This document shows, one piece after another, positions 21,041 to 26,656 of a stretch of 27,037 nt of DNA. This stretch comes from a virus. The stretch spans positions 1-27,037 of IMG/VR virus record IMGVR_UViG_3300044786_000060. The stretch is one strand, 5' to 3'. The notes under the pieces were generated by a model. The model was not told the origin of the DNA. It saw only the letters and a program-made list of their open reading frames with translations, and searched no databases. Positions within the stretch are counted from its first letter, which is position 1, and the number at the start of each line of letters is the position of its first letter. The position numbers and the translations under genes are program-made.

Positions 21041-21310
21041 TCAGATTACCCGCTTGGGGCGGGACGCCGTACAAAGCTGACAAACGGTATCAACTTCCAG
21101 ATTAGTAAACTCGCATTCGCCGCACACCCAGCCTAAGTCGGGTGCACGCAAGGGTTGGGCGGCATTCTCGGCTACGAACGCGAGACAATCAGCGGCACAC
21201 GCTGTAAAGGTTTCGCGTTCGCCAGATTGCACACGATCACCAAATTCTTTATCTTCGATTTCAAAACGCCATTTGCCATTCCACGTTTCAATGGTGATTT
21301 TTATTTCCAC
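21041..21310 (-). CDS. Protein with a RanBP2-type zinc finger
   Basis: In this 89-aa protein the C-terminus has W61-x-C63-x2-C66-x3-N70-x6-C77-x2-C80, the full pattern of a RanBP2-type zinc finger. In eukaryotes this finger binds RNA or ubiquitin; in bacteria it is less common. The N-terminal part (MEIKITIETWNGKWRFEIED) looks like a small beta domain. The start codon is GTG, preceded by CAGGAGC. The gene overlaps the methyltransferase end by 23 bases. It is the last gene before the terminator and the late block, which would be a natural place for a regulator, but this is inference. Confidence 0.75.
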   Translation of the reverse strand: MEIKITIETWNGKWRFEIEDKEFGDRVQSGERETFTACAADCLAFVAENAAQPLRAPDLGWVCGECEFTNLEVDTVCQLCTASRPKRVI

Positions 21311-21995
21311 GTTTTGCTCCTGGGCGCTTCGACTTTAGAGACAATTTGATTACGCTTTCATACTCAATACGCTTTTCGCTATTCTGACCAAAACGCATTG
21401 ATGGAGTATTTATTTTCAAATGCTCAACCACTTCATAGCCAAGAGATAAAATTGTTTCAATGTGCCATTCGGCGACAAACTGCTCTTGCCCGTTGCGGAT
21501 ATGGTTTTTGATATTCAAGACAAACACGCCGCCAATTCGTAAAACTCTTGTGGCTTCCTGCCACGCCTTGGTGTGGAAATCTCTATACTCTTTGCCCCAT
21601 TGCATACTGCCCGAGTTATCAGCATTCAATTTTCTACCAAGTTTTGCGGTGTAAGTAATTCGGTCATATCCATCAAGCAATTCATCCGCCATGCGGTTTC
21701 CGTAAGTGGGCGAAGTGCAAACGGCGTCAAAGTAATTATCTTGCCAGGGCAAAGCCAGAGCATTGGCGCGTGTGGTTCGTGGATTGATTGCCGCCCATTC
21801 AGGTTCGATCTCTGTCGCCTGAATTTCAGCGTGTGGATACCAGCGATTGAGTAAAAACACTTTGCCAGTTCCGCCGAATGGATCAAGAATGCAAGTTGAA
21901 TCAGCCAACATTCTTACAAATGCGCCCAACAGCACATCCGTATATTTTGCGGGATGTTTGGGGTTGGCAGTTGGTAACTCGAAAAGTGTGTTCAT
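21288..21995 (-). CDS. DNA methyltransferase, SAM-dependent
   Basis: The 235-aa protein has motif I DPFGGTGK (38-45) for S-adenosylmethionine binding and motif IV TSPTYGNR (94-101) in place of the usual (N/D/S)PPY. Conserved regions WGKEYRDFHTKAWQEATRVLRIGGVFVLNIKNHIR follow, all as in class I N4-cytosine/N6-adenine DNA methylases of phages. The start ATG 21995 is preferred because it overlaps the previous stop (ATGA). A TTG at 22013 is possible. The T in place of the second P of motif IV is a variation seen in some related enzymes, and activity is likely but not certain. No restriction enzyme partner is visible. Confidence 0.8.
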   Translation of the reverse strand: MNTLFELPTANPKHPAKYTDVLLGAFVRMLADSTCILDPFGGTGKVFLLNRWYPHAEIQATEIEPEWAAINPRTTRANALALPWQDNYFDAVCTSPTYGNRMADELLDGYDRITYTAKLGRKLNADNSGSMQWGKEYRDFHTKAWQEATRVLRIGGVFVLNIKNHIRNGQEQFVAEWHIETILSLGYEVVEHLKINTPSMRFGQNSEKRIEYESVIKLSLKSKRPGAKRGNKNHH

Positions 21996-22261
21996 TGGTG
22001 GTTCTTTTTCCAATTAGGATCAACGTGAGACAGGAATTGATTTAGTGCGCGGATGCCGGCAGTTTTCCACGTGTTGCCAGTTTCCAAATGCTTCCGGATT
22101 TCTCTGACGGCTTCGCTCACATCCTGCAATTGGGCAAGTTTGCTATCGATGGATTGTAGGATGGCGCGCGTCCGATCAGTGATTGGTTGTTCTGCCTGTG
22201 CGCTGCATGGCGCCGTTGGCGCCACAGGCGCAGACAGGTCGGGTTCTTCGATGACTGCCAT
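21992..22261 (-). CDS. Hypothetical protein with composite repeat near its start
   Basis: MAVIEEP is followed directly by the composite palindrome (22192-22239) read as DLSAPVAPTAPCSAQAEQ, then a helical, charged domain (RTRAILQSIDSKLAQLQDVSEAVREIRKHLE) and WKTAGIRALNQFLSHVDPNWKKNH. The functional part is likely the helical segment, possibly a coiled coil. The ribosome site AGGAGTAATATC is strong. The stop overlaps the methyltransferase start. It encodes 89 aa and the family is not recognised. Confidence 0.65.
   Translation of the reverse strand: MAVIEEPDLSAPVAPTAPCSAQAEQPITDRTRAILQSIDSKLAQLQDVSEAVREIRKHLETGNTWKTAGIRALNQFLSHVDPNWKKNHQ
22192..22239. repeat. Composite 48-bp palindrome, second copy
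   Basis: It has the same structure as 1535-1582 (one mismatch) and is identical to 25199-25246. Here it lies in frame seven codons after a start codon. Confidence 0.9.
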
Positions 22262-22277
22262 GATATTACTCCTAAAA

Positions 22278-22469
22278 TTATTTGAGCGCGTCGCGCGCGG
22301 CTTGTAAATCAAAGGTATCACAAGTGACAATATGTCTGTAGCAAATGATTGTCTTCATGTACTGCTTTGATAATCTCAGCGCACTTTGTTCTGCTACTTC
22401 ATCGTCGTGAAGTCCCGCTTTTAGAACCACATTGAAATCTTCATCAACAAAAATATAATCTTCCAACAT
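22278..22469 (-). CDS. Hypothetical protein, 63 aa
   Basis: MLEDYIFVDEDFNVVLKAGLHDDEVAEQSALRLSKQYMKTIICYRH and so on: a small acidic alpha/beta protein with a central helix. The ribosome site AAGGAGCAGACA is strong. No repeat lies in it, which makes it a good marker of the original gene layout. I do not recognise it. Confidence 0.7.
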   Translation of the reverse strand: MLEDYIFVDEDFNVVLKAGLHDDEVAEQSALRLSKQYMKTIICYRHIVTCDTFDLQAARDALK

Positions 22470-22481
22470 TGTCTGCTCCTT

Positions 22482-22868
22482 CTAGAACATCTGCCCTTGG
22501 ATTGTGCGCGCCGTTGGAATGTCGGCTTCTGCCTGTGAGCACCTGTCTGCCGTCACACAGGCAGGCGCAGACAGGTTGAGTGCCATGCGCCGATCGCTAT
22601 CCACGATTTTACTCGGTTGGATGATTTCCACATGGTAAGGCCAGTGTTTGAGTACGGTTTCCCATTCTTGTTCTGATGGATAGACGGTGTCGCGCGAAAT
22701 GATGAGTGTGTATGCGTTGGGCCTGCCTCTGCCTGTGCGTGGCACGCAGACAGGTGCGCAGGCAGGTCTCTGCAGAATGGAAACGTGCAAGCCTTGTTTC
22801 AGTCTGCGCCTGGCCGGTTTGCCCTGCTTGGTGTCGTCAATCATTTGGTTGATGAGTTGGGTTAGCAT
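22482..22868 (-). CDS. Hypothetical protein with two in-frame composite repeats
   Basis: The chain MLTQLINQMIDDTKQGKPARRRLKQGLHVSIL is interrupted by RPACAPVCVPRTGRGRP (palindrome 22721-22767). It continues as NAYTLIISRDTVYPSEQEWETVLKHWPYHVEIIQPSKIVDSDRRM, and then has ALNLSAPACVTADRCSQAE (composite repeat 22529-22576). Without the inserts an alpha/beta domain of some 85 residues remains. This is the clearest gene in which palindromes were added in frame twice. The ribosome site AAGGAGC and the 32-base overlap with the gene before fit an operon. Confidence 0.7.
   Translation of the reverse strand: MLTQLINQMIDDTKQGKPARRRLKQGLHVSILQRPACAPVCVPRTGRGRPNAYTLIISRDTVYPSEQEWETVLKHWPYHVEIIQPSKIVDSDRRMALNLSAPACVTADRCSQAEADIPTARTIQGQMF
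22529..22576. repeat. Composite 48-bp nested palindrome, identical to 2646-2693
   Basis: The match is exact over 48 bases. The following bases (GAGTGCCAT here, GAGCGCCAT there) are also similar, so slightly more than the element may be shared. Confidence 0.9.
22721..22767. repeat. Nested palindrome inside a gene
   Basis: The arms GCCTGCCTC and GCGCAGGCAGGT surround the palindrome TGCCTGTGCGTGGCACGCAGACAGGT, whose free form is seen at about 5848-5873. Confidence 0.75.
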
Positions 22869-23193
22869 GGCTATGCTCCTTTTCTATGATTTCTTTTGAT
22901 TGTGCGATTGTATGATCCAGCTTTTCGCGCTGCTCCCTGAATTTCTCTATCCATGCCCGCGCCTTCGGCGTGATGAACATCGCTGCGTCCCGCTCCACAA
23001 TGTCTATGGCCTGGCTTGCGAAGTCGAGAGTCAATCTCATCCGGCGATTCAGGATTGCCAATGCTTGATTAGTATCGAACAGTTCGCCAACGGCTTCCTT
23101 CACGTTCTCGAATTCGTCGAGTGCTTCGTTGATGTCGGACGTGTGGCCGGTGATTTCAAGGATGCGTTCACTGAGCGTTGATATGTTTTGCAT
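22837..23193 (-). CDS. Coiled-coil protein, 118 aa
   Basis: It is almost entirely helical: MQNISTLSERILEITGHTSDINEALDEFENVKEAVGELFD, then RRMRLTLDFASQAIDIVERDAAMF and WIEKFREQREKLDHTIAQSKEIIEKE. The pattern is that of a coiled coil with heptad-like Leu and Ile. There are no palindromes in it. The function is unknown. Similar small coiled-coil proteins in phages act as scaffold or regulatory factors. The ribosome site is GGAAAGG. The end overlaps the next gene by 32 bases. Confidence 0.7.
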   Translation of the reverse strand: MQNISTLSERILEITGHTSDINEALDEFENVKEAVGELFDTNQALAILNRRMRLTLDFASQAIDIVERDAAMFITPKARAWIEKFREQREKLDHTIAQSKEIIEKEHSHANPTHQPND

Positions 23194-23518
23194 GATGGTA
23201 TAGCCTTTCCACGATCCTGTTTCGGTTTTTCTTATCGAGCGTGTATCTCCACCACTTGACGTGAGGGGGCAATGGTTCCCTTTTGGGCTGATTTGCGCCG
23301 CCTGCCTGCGTGCTGGTAGGCAGGCGTGTGTGCTTTGGCAAGTAAAGCATCCTGCGGATGTTGGGATTGGCTGGCTCCTCGCCGTAGCGAATGAGCCGGT
23401 GGACGTAGTACACGTTCACGCCGAGTGCCTTTGCAAGTGCCTGGAAGTTCCAGCGCGCCCGTTTGAATTCGGTTTTGAGCCTGCGTGGGGTGGCGGGATG
23501 GATAGTGGGTTTGATCAT
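23168..23518 (-). CDS. Helix-turn-helix regulator-like protein
   Basis: Residues 24-58 of this 116-aa protein (NFQALAKALGVNVYYVHRLIRYGEEPANPNIRRML) fit an XRE/Cro-type helix-turn-helix with the usual LAK.LGV...V...I. pattern. A palindrome (23299-23323) is in frame right after it (TRLPTSTQAG), followed by a basic domain (KWWRYTLDKKNRNRIVERLYHHA). It may be a repressor or an activator. The start ATG 23518 overlaps the previous stop (ATGA), and the end overlaps the coiled-coil gene. Confidence 0.65.
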   Translation of the reverse strand: MIKPTIHPATPRRLKTEFKRARWNFQALAKALGVNVYYVHRLIRYGEEPANPNIRRMLYLPKHTRLPTSTQAGGANQPKREPLPPHVKWWRYTLDKKNRNRIVERLYHHAKHINAQ

Positions 23519-23907
23519 GGCTCGTCCTGTTCTTCTTCGCTTGCAAAATCATCTATGTCGATCACGGAGAAAAGCAAGCCTTGATCTGACGATGTCACGC
23601 TCACATCTTCGGCTAGGATTGGCACGCCTTGATCGTCTATTGCTCTTTCGACTTCGTCAACTGGAATTACAAAACGCTTAGCAATAGACCTGATGAGTTT
23701 CTCCCGCTGTTCTGTCGTGATGGCGTTCAGGTCCAGAAAGTAAGCATCGGCCTGGCGTGTGCCTCCGTTGTCGTCTGGAACATGCACGCTGATTGTGAGT
23801 ATTGATTTGATCGGTGCTCGATCTCCGCCTAGGACGGCCTGCCAAAATTTCAGCCGTTCCGGGTTATGGATGACTGCGACGGTTTTCCAGTCTGTTTGCG
23901 TGTTCAT
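23515..23907 (-). CDS. Hypothetical protein, 130 aa
   Basis: MNTQTDWKTVAVIHNPERLKFWQAVLGGDRAPIKSILTISVHVPDD, then YFLDLNAITTEQREKLIRSIAKRFVIPVDEVERAI and an acidic end (DIDDFASEEEQDEP). It is an alpha/beta fold with an acidic tail, and I do not recognise it. The start at 23907 overlaps the stop of the SH3-like gene (ATGA). The longer frame to 24096 is antisense-like to that gene and is not supported. No palindromes are present. Confidence 0.7.
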   Translation of the reverse strand: MNTQTDWKTVAVIHNPERLKFWQAVLGGDRAPIKSILTISVHVPDDNGGTRQADAYFLDLNAITTEQREKLIRSIAKRFVIPVDEVERAIDDQGVPILAEDVSVTSSDQGLLFSVIDIDDFASEEEQDEP

Positions 23908-24341
23908 TTGCACTCCGTGATCTGCAAGTATTTGGCGTTGGCGTAGCCGGTGCCTGCTCTGGTGCTGATCTTCCACCACTGCCCGAATGTGATTACTCTG
24001 ACCTGCTCCCCATTGCGAAGGTATCCGATGACTTCGGCGCGTTCGTTCGGCTGCGCCCGTAAGTGCAGGGATTGGATGGCGGTGACGGTGGCGCAAAGCC
24101 TGGATGGTGTTGGTATTTCATAGACCGCGCCGCTTGCGGGTTCGGCTTTTGGATCTGGTATCGCCGTTTTAGTCGGTGCGAGCTGGCAAATCGGCTCGGC
24201 ACAGTGAACCTGGTCACCTTCGTCAATGGTGAACGTTCCGCCTGGCTCTACCTGTGTGACGGTAGACAGGTGCGTAGCGGTTGTCATGCAAGCGATGGTT
24301 CCGAGTGTGAGCGTAAGAATCATCAACATCATTTTATTCAT
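23904..24341 (-). CDS. Secreted SH3-domain protein, possible lipoprotein
   Basis: The 145-aa protein has an N-terminal signal (MNKMMLMILTLTLGTIAC, Cys18), which could be a lipobox with an unusual Thr at -3. Residues about 82-142 (LCATVTAIQSLHLRAQPNERAEVIGYLRNGEQVRVI ... WWKISTRAGTGYANAKYLQ) are a bacterial SH3b fold. Such domains bind cell-wall peptides. As the product of a phage gene it may modify the host surface, for example for superinfection exclusion, but this is inference. A palindrome at 24248-24272 is read in frame just after the signal (HLSTVTQ). The ribosome site is AAAGGTGATC. Confidence 0.7.
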   Translation of the reverse strand: MNKMMLMILTLTLGTIACMTTATHLSTVTQVEPGGTFTIDEGDQVHCAEPICQLAPTKTAIPDPKAEPASGAVYEIPTPSRLCATVTAIQSLHLRAQPNERAEVIGYLRNGEQVRVITFGQWWKISTRAGTGYANAKYLQITECK

Positions 24342-24375
24342 AAGATCACCTTTATTAGTAGTAAGCAGTAGCGCA

Positions 24376-24549
24376 TGTGGAAAGAATGAAAAGAATTATT
24401 TTACGGTACGTGTTACTCTGCCATTCTTCCCACAAGGCACATGTGAACATTTAGGAACAAGTCGGCTTTCGGTGTGGAATGAATCATTCGATCTGCTCCT
24501 AACTGTTGTTGCCTGTGGATAACTCTAGGGTTGCTCTATTCTTTCCACA
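24376..24549. other. Cluster of five DnaA-box-like 12-mers, candidate replication origin
   Basis: Copies of ATTCTTTCCACA or close variants occur at 24376-24387 (minus), 24423-24434 (plus, ATTCTTCCCACA), 24473-24484 (minus, ATTCATTCCACA) and 24538-24549 (plus). A consensus DnaA box TTATCCACA is at 24514-24522 (minus). Spacing is 47, 50, 41 and 24 bases. An AT-rich tract (24385-24407) is next to the first. All but the last copy lie in the intergenic region between the SH3 gene and the gene at 24525-24896; the last is inside that gene. Confidence 0.55.
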
Positions 24550-24896
24550 GCCTTCTTGTGGACTGAATATTTTACGGGGATGTCCAGGGGTGTTTTTTGT
24601 AGCATTGCCTGAAATATGATGACTTCACAGGCTGTGCTTGAGTACATTACACCGCGTCCTGGGCTGACGAGTAGAGGGTGTTCCACGTCTATCAGGCAGG
24701 CGATGATCAGGGCGATTGGTAGTAGTCCCTTTTCGGTCGCTATCTGGATTGGGTATCCATAGTTGCCCATGCACCATTGGCTTGCTGTTTCGAAGCGTTC
24801 TTGTGATGTTGTCGCTTCGCGCCCGAAATTGTCAATAAAGCATCTGACGATCTCTGCGTCCATCTGTTCATTACCGTTTTTCGCTTTGCGGCTCAT
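24525..24896 (-). CDS. Hypothetical protein, 123 aa
   Basis: MSRKAKNGNEQMDAEIVRCFIDNFGREATTSQERFETASQWCMGNYGYPIQ, then a hydrophobic segment (LLPIALIIACLIDVEHPLLV) and a C-terminal alpha/beta part. The start ATG 24896 is chosen for AGGAGATTTTACC just upstream. Another ATG at 24917 is seven codons further out. The hydrophobic segment could be a buried helix, and a membrane span is possible. The family is not recognised. Its last codons include one of the DnaA-like 12-mers. Confidence 0.65.
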   Translation of the reverse strand: MSRKAKNGNEQMDAEIVRCFIDNFGREATTSQERFETASQWCMGNYGYPIQIATEKGLLPIALIIACLIDVEHPLLVSPGRGVMYSSTACEVIIFQAMLQKTPLDIPVKYSVHKKAVERIEQP

Positions 24897-24920
24897 GGTA
24901 AAATCTCCTGTGCTCATGGT

Positions 24921-24960
24921 GCTCTCGCGCGGCTTCGACCGCGCGAGAGCGTTTTTATTT
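24921..24960 (+). terminator. Strong hairpin with a plus-strand T-run
   Basis: GCTCTCGCGCGG (24921-24932) pairs with CCGCGCGAGAGC (24939-24950), a perfect 12-bp stem, followed on the plus strand by GTTTTTATTT. On the minus strand it lies in the 5-prime leader of the gene at 24525-24896, four bases before an ATG, with no T-run. It may terminate antisense transcription or shield the minus-strand leader. Confidence 0.7.
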
Positions 24961-25185
24961 GAATATCCGGCGAAGCCAGCGGACGAACTTATTCCTGCCT
25001 GTGCGAAGTACACGCACGCACCTGTCTGCGTGCCCCGCACAGGCAGAGACAGGTGGCCGGACGACTTGCAGCAACCTGCGGAGTCTGGTCTGTGTAATGA
25101 GATCATCGTCCAGCCTGGGCGCTCGTGATGTCCGGCGCCGGAATTCGAATAGGCGTTTGGCTTCGGCTTTGGATAGTCGTTTCAT
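24955..25185 (-). CDS. Basic hypothetical protein with in-frame repeats
   Basis: The 76-aa protein begins MKRLSKAEAKRLFEFRRRTSRAPRLDDDLITQTRLRRLLQ, which is very basic. Then comes a segment from the nested palindrome at 24994-25054 (RPPVSACAGHADRCVRVLRTGR), and it ends in NKFVRWLRRIFK. The basic helices may bind nucleic acid. The ribosome site is GGAAATAAG. It overlaps the gene at 25103-25327 by 83 bases, because that gene runs on after a repeat insertion. Confidence 0.6.
   Translation of the reverse strand: MKRLSKAEAKRLFEFRRRTSRAPRLDDDLITQTRLRRLLQVVRPPVSACAGHADRCVRVLRTGRNKFVRWLRRIFK
24994..25054. repeat. Nested palindrome in a gene
   Basis: The outer arms CCTGCCTGTGCG and GCAGAGACAGGT are filled by an inner element ACCTGTCTGCGTGCCCCGCACAGGCAG and a short ACACGCACGC spacer. 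The in-frame reading is kept. Confidence 0.8.
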
Positions 25186-25327
25186 GGCTTATTTCCTTCT
25201 GCCTGTGCGCTGCATGGCGCCGTTGGCGCCACAGGCGCAGACAGGTCGGCGGGTCTCCATGCCTGGGGCATGGGCCGTTGTCGCCTATGTAGTGCAGGCA
25301 GATGCAGGTTTCGATTTGTTCGTTCAT
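25103..25327 (-). CDS. Small zinc-like protein extended by a repeat
   Basis: The first 26 residues (MNEQIETCICLHYIGDNGPCPRHGDP) carry a CxC...CxxH pattern common in small phage zinc peptides. The leader GGAGCAAACCAGCAATG is of the conserved type. From residue 27 on, the frame reads the composite palindrome (25199-25246) as PTCLRLWRQRRHAAHRQ in a different phase from its other copies. It then runs into the start of the next gene, up to a stop at 25103. The original gene probably ended shortly after HGD, so the present C-terminal two thirds are likely non-functional. Confidence 0.55.
   Translation of the reverse strand: MNEQIETCICLHYIGDNGPCPRHGDPPTCLRLWRQRRHAAHRQKEISHETTIQSRSQTPIRIPAPDITSAQAGR
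25199..25246. repeat. Composite 48-bp palindrome, third copy
   Basis: It is identical to 22192-22239 over 48 bases and lies directly upstream of the basic gene's start region. Confidence 0.9.
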
Positions 25328-25345
25328 TGCTGGTTTGCTCCTTTG

Positions 25346-25465
25346 TTACCGCGCGTGTCGTAACGTTCGGTATGCTTTTTGTTTGTGTGCGCCGTCAATA
25401 TATAGCTTGTCGGGGAATGTGGTCTTGAATTTCTCGCTACATCCACAGGCGCAAACTTTGGTCAA
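25346..25465 (-). CDS. 39-aa Cys/His peptide with TTG start
   Basis: MTKVCACGCSEKFKTTFPDKLYIDGAHKQKAYRTLRHAR. CACGCSEKF followed by a later H and the pattern YIDGAH..K is that of a minimal zinc-binding peptide often found in phages. The TTG at 25465 overlaps the stop of the preceding gene (TTGA), the same coupling as the ATGA junctions. The longer frame to 25921 is antisense-like across other genes and is not supported. Confidence 0.6.
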   Translation of the reverse strand: MTKVCACGCSEKFKTTFPDKLYIDGAHKQKAYRTLRHAR

Positions 25466-25692
25466 GATGGGTCGTCGTTTGTGCGGGTAGGTCTGCCCGC
25501 CCCCGCCTGCCGTTCCGGCGCGGGCAGGTGCTGCTGCGTGGGCAGGTCTAAAGTTGACTGCGGCGCTACCGGCTCTTGTGCTGCCAGCATGTGGCTGCAC
25601 AACTCTCCACCGATCCAATCCTTTCCTTCCTTCAAGCAAGACAGGCAGAAGGCTCTGCGTTTGCTCCCGTCCCTGCTGGTGATGGTCTGCAT
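25462..25692 (-). CDS. Cys-rich protein with repeat-derived C-terminus
   Basis: MQTITSRDGSKRRAFCLSCLKEGKDWIGGELCSHMLAAQEPV has CLSC and C.H, a likely zinc site. The remaining part (DLPTQQHLPAPERQAGAGRPTR) is encoded by the palindromes at about 25494-25549. The start ATG 25692 follows AAGGACTATGG; a TTG at 25710 is possible. It encodes 76 aa and the function is unknown. The stop overlaps the next start (TTGA). Confidence 0.6.
   Translation of the reverse strand: MQTITSRDGSKRRAFCLSCLKEGKDWIGGELCSHMLAAQEPVAPQSTLDLPTQQHLPAPERQAGAGRPTRTNDDPS
25494..25549. repeat. Palindromes with arms CCCGCCTGCC / GGGCAGG
   Basis: CCCGCCTGCCGTTCCGGCGCGGGCAGG at 25502-25528 lies inside larger arms (CTGCCC near 25492 and GGGCAGGTC ending at 25549). 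The same loop type starts again at 27015 and is cut by the window end. Confidence 0.75.
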
Positions 25693-25715
25693 CCATAGTC
25701 CTTGAGTCAATGCGG

Positions 25716-26438
25716 TTACTCTGGCTGAAAAGGGTTGGGCTGATTGCCCGCCTCCTGTGGGGTGGGGGAGGGGACTGCTGGCACTTCCGTCTGATAGGTT
25801 CGTGGTTCGGTGCGGCGGTCGAATACGGTGTTGGCGATGGGCGCATGTCCGTATTGGCCGGCTGCCGTCCTGATCTCCTGTGATACCTGCTCGAACATGG
25901 CGGCTTCAAGGATGGGTGCAAGTTCGTTTGCCATGCGCTGCTTCTCGGCGGGGGTGTTCATTTTCTTCACTGCCGCATCCCTGACTTCATCGGCCATGTC
26001 TCTGGCGTGGGCTTCGGCTTCGGCGTTGGGGTCGAACAATTTGAAAGCGTATCCGGCTAGGATGTTCACGCCGATGATCGCTACGCTGGCGCTGATGAAG
26101 GTGCTTTGTTCCTGGGCTGTCATTTGCATTTGTCCGTTTGCGGATGCGACTCGGACGGTATCCGCATAGACTAAGACCATTTCTCCGATCAGGTCTGCAA
26201 TGCCCATGATGAAAGCAATGCCGCGCTGTTTTGATCCTTCGGCGTAGGCGAGATAGACATATAGCCAGATGACGGCGCCAATTCCTGTTGCCAGTAGGTA
26301 GAGATATCCGAGAATTTGCTTGTCGGCTGCAAGTGTGCTTTGTACAAAGTCCAGAGTCCGGCTGGCTGCGTATCCTAGCAGTCCGCCGATCAATCCGTAA
26401 AATCCCCATTCTGCGATATTGCGATTTTTTCTGTTCAT
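25716..26438 (-). CDS. Four-span membrane protein, 240 aa
   Basis: The protein has hydrophobic segments at about 12-30 (GFYGLIGGLLGYAASRTLD), 42-65 (ILGYLYLLATGIGAVIWLYV), 73-92 (GIAFIMGIADLIGEMVLVYA) and 114-134 (ISASVAIIGVNILAGYAFKL). A long soluble C-terminal part follows with charged helices (EAEAHARDMADEVRDAAVKK, EKQRMANELAPILEAAMFEQVSQEI) and a Pro-rich end. No enzyme motif is present. It could be a superinfection-exclusion or host-membrane factor. The leader is GGAGAAACCAGCAATG. The stop of the LexA-like gene overlaps its start. Confidence 0.75.
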   Translation of the reverse strand: MNRKNRNIAEWGFYGLIGGLLGYAASRTLDFVQSTLAADKQILGYLYLLATGIGAVIWLYVYLAYAEGSKQRGIAFIMGIADLIGEMVLVYADTVRVASANGQMQMTAQEQSTFISASVAIIGVNILAGYAFKLFDPNAEAEAHARDMADEVRDAAVKKMNTPAEKQRMANELAPILEAAMFEQVSQEIRTAAGQYGHAPIANTVFDRRTEPRTYQTEVPAVPSPTPQEAGNQPNPFQPE

Positions 26439-26656
26439 TGCTGGTTTCTCCTTATGAGTTGGTAGATTGAGAGTGGTACAGGCTTGCCCTTTATTCTTTT
26501 GATTGCCCCGTAGTTTTCGAGTTTCAGGTAGTAGTATCTAACTGTTGATGTAGAGCGTAAGCCTGTTGCCGTCTGTATGTTGCGGATGGTTGGCGGGATG
26601 GCATTCTCCCGCCAATATTCCGTGATGGCCGCGAGTACAAGGTCTTTAGTGGTCAT
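26435..26656 (-). CDS. LexA-type winged-helix DNA-binding protein without protease domain
   Basis: The sequence of this 73-aa protein follows the LexA N-terminal domain: an opening helix (LVLAAITEYWRENAIPPTIRNIQTATGL) and the recognition part RSTSTVRYYYLKLENYGAIKRIKGKPVP, close to the LexA theme PPTxREI...GLxSTSTVxYHLxxLExxGxI. The autocleavage domain is absent, so it cannot respond to RecA in the same way. It may compete with or mimic LexA at its operators. The last codons (NQQ, stop) are part of the conserved leader AACCAGCAATGA of the next gene. Confidence 0.75.
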   Translation of the reverse strand: MTTKDLVLAAITEYWRENAIPPTIRNIQTATGLRSTSTVRYYYLKLENYGAIKRIKGKPVPLSIYQLIRRNQQ

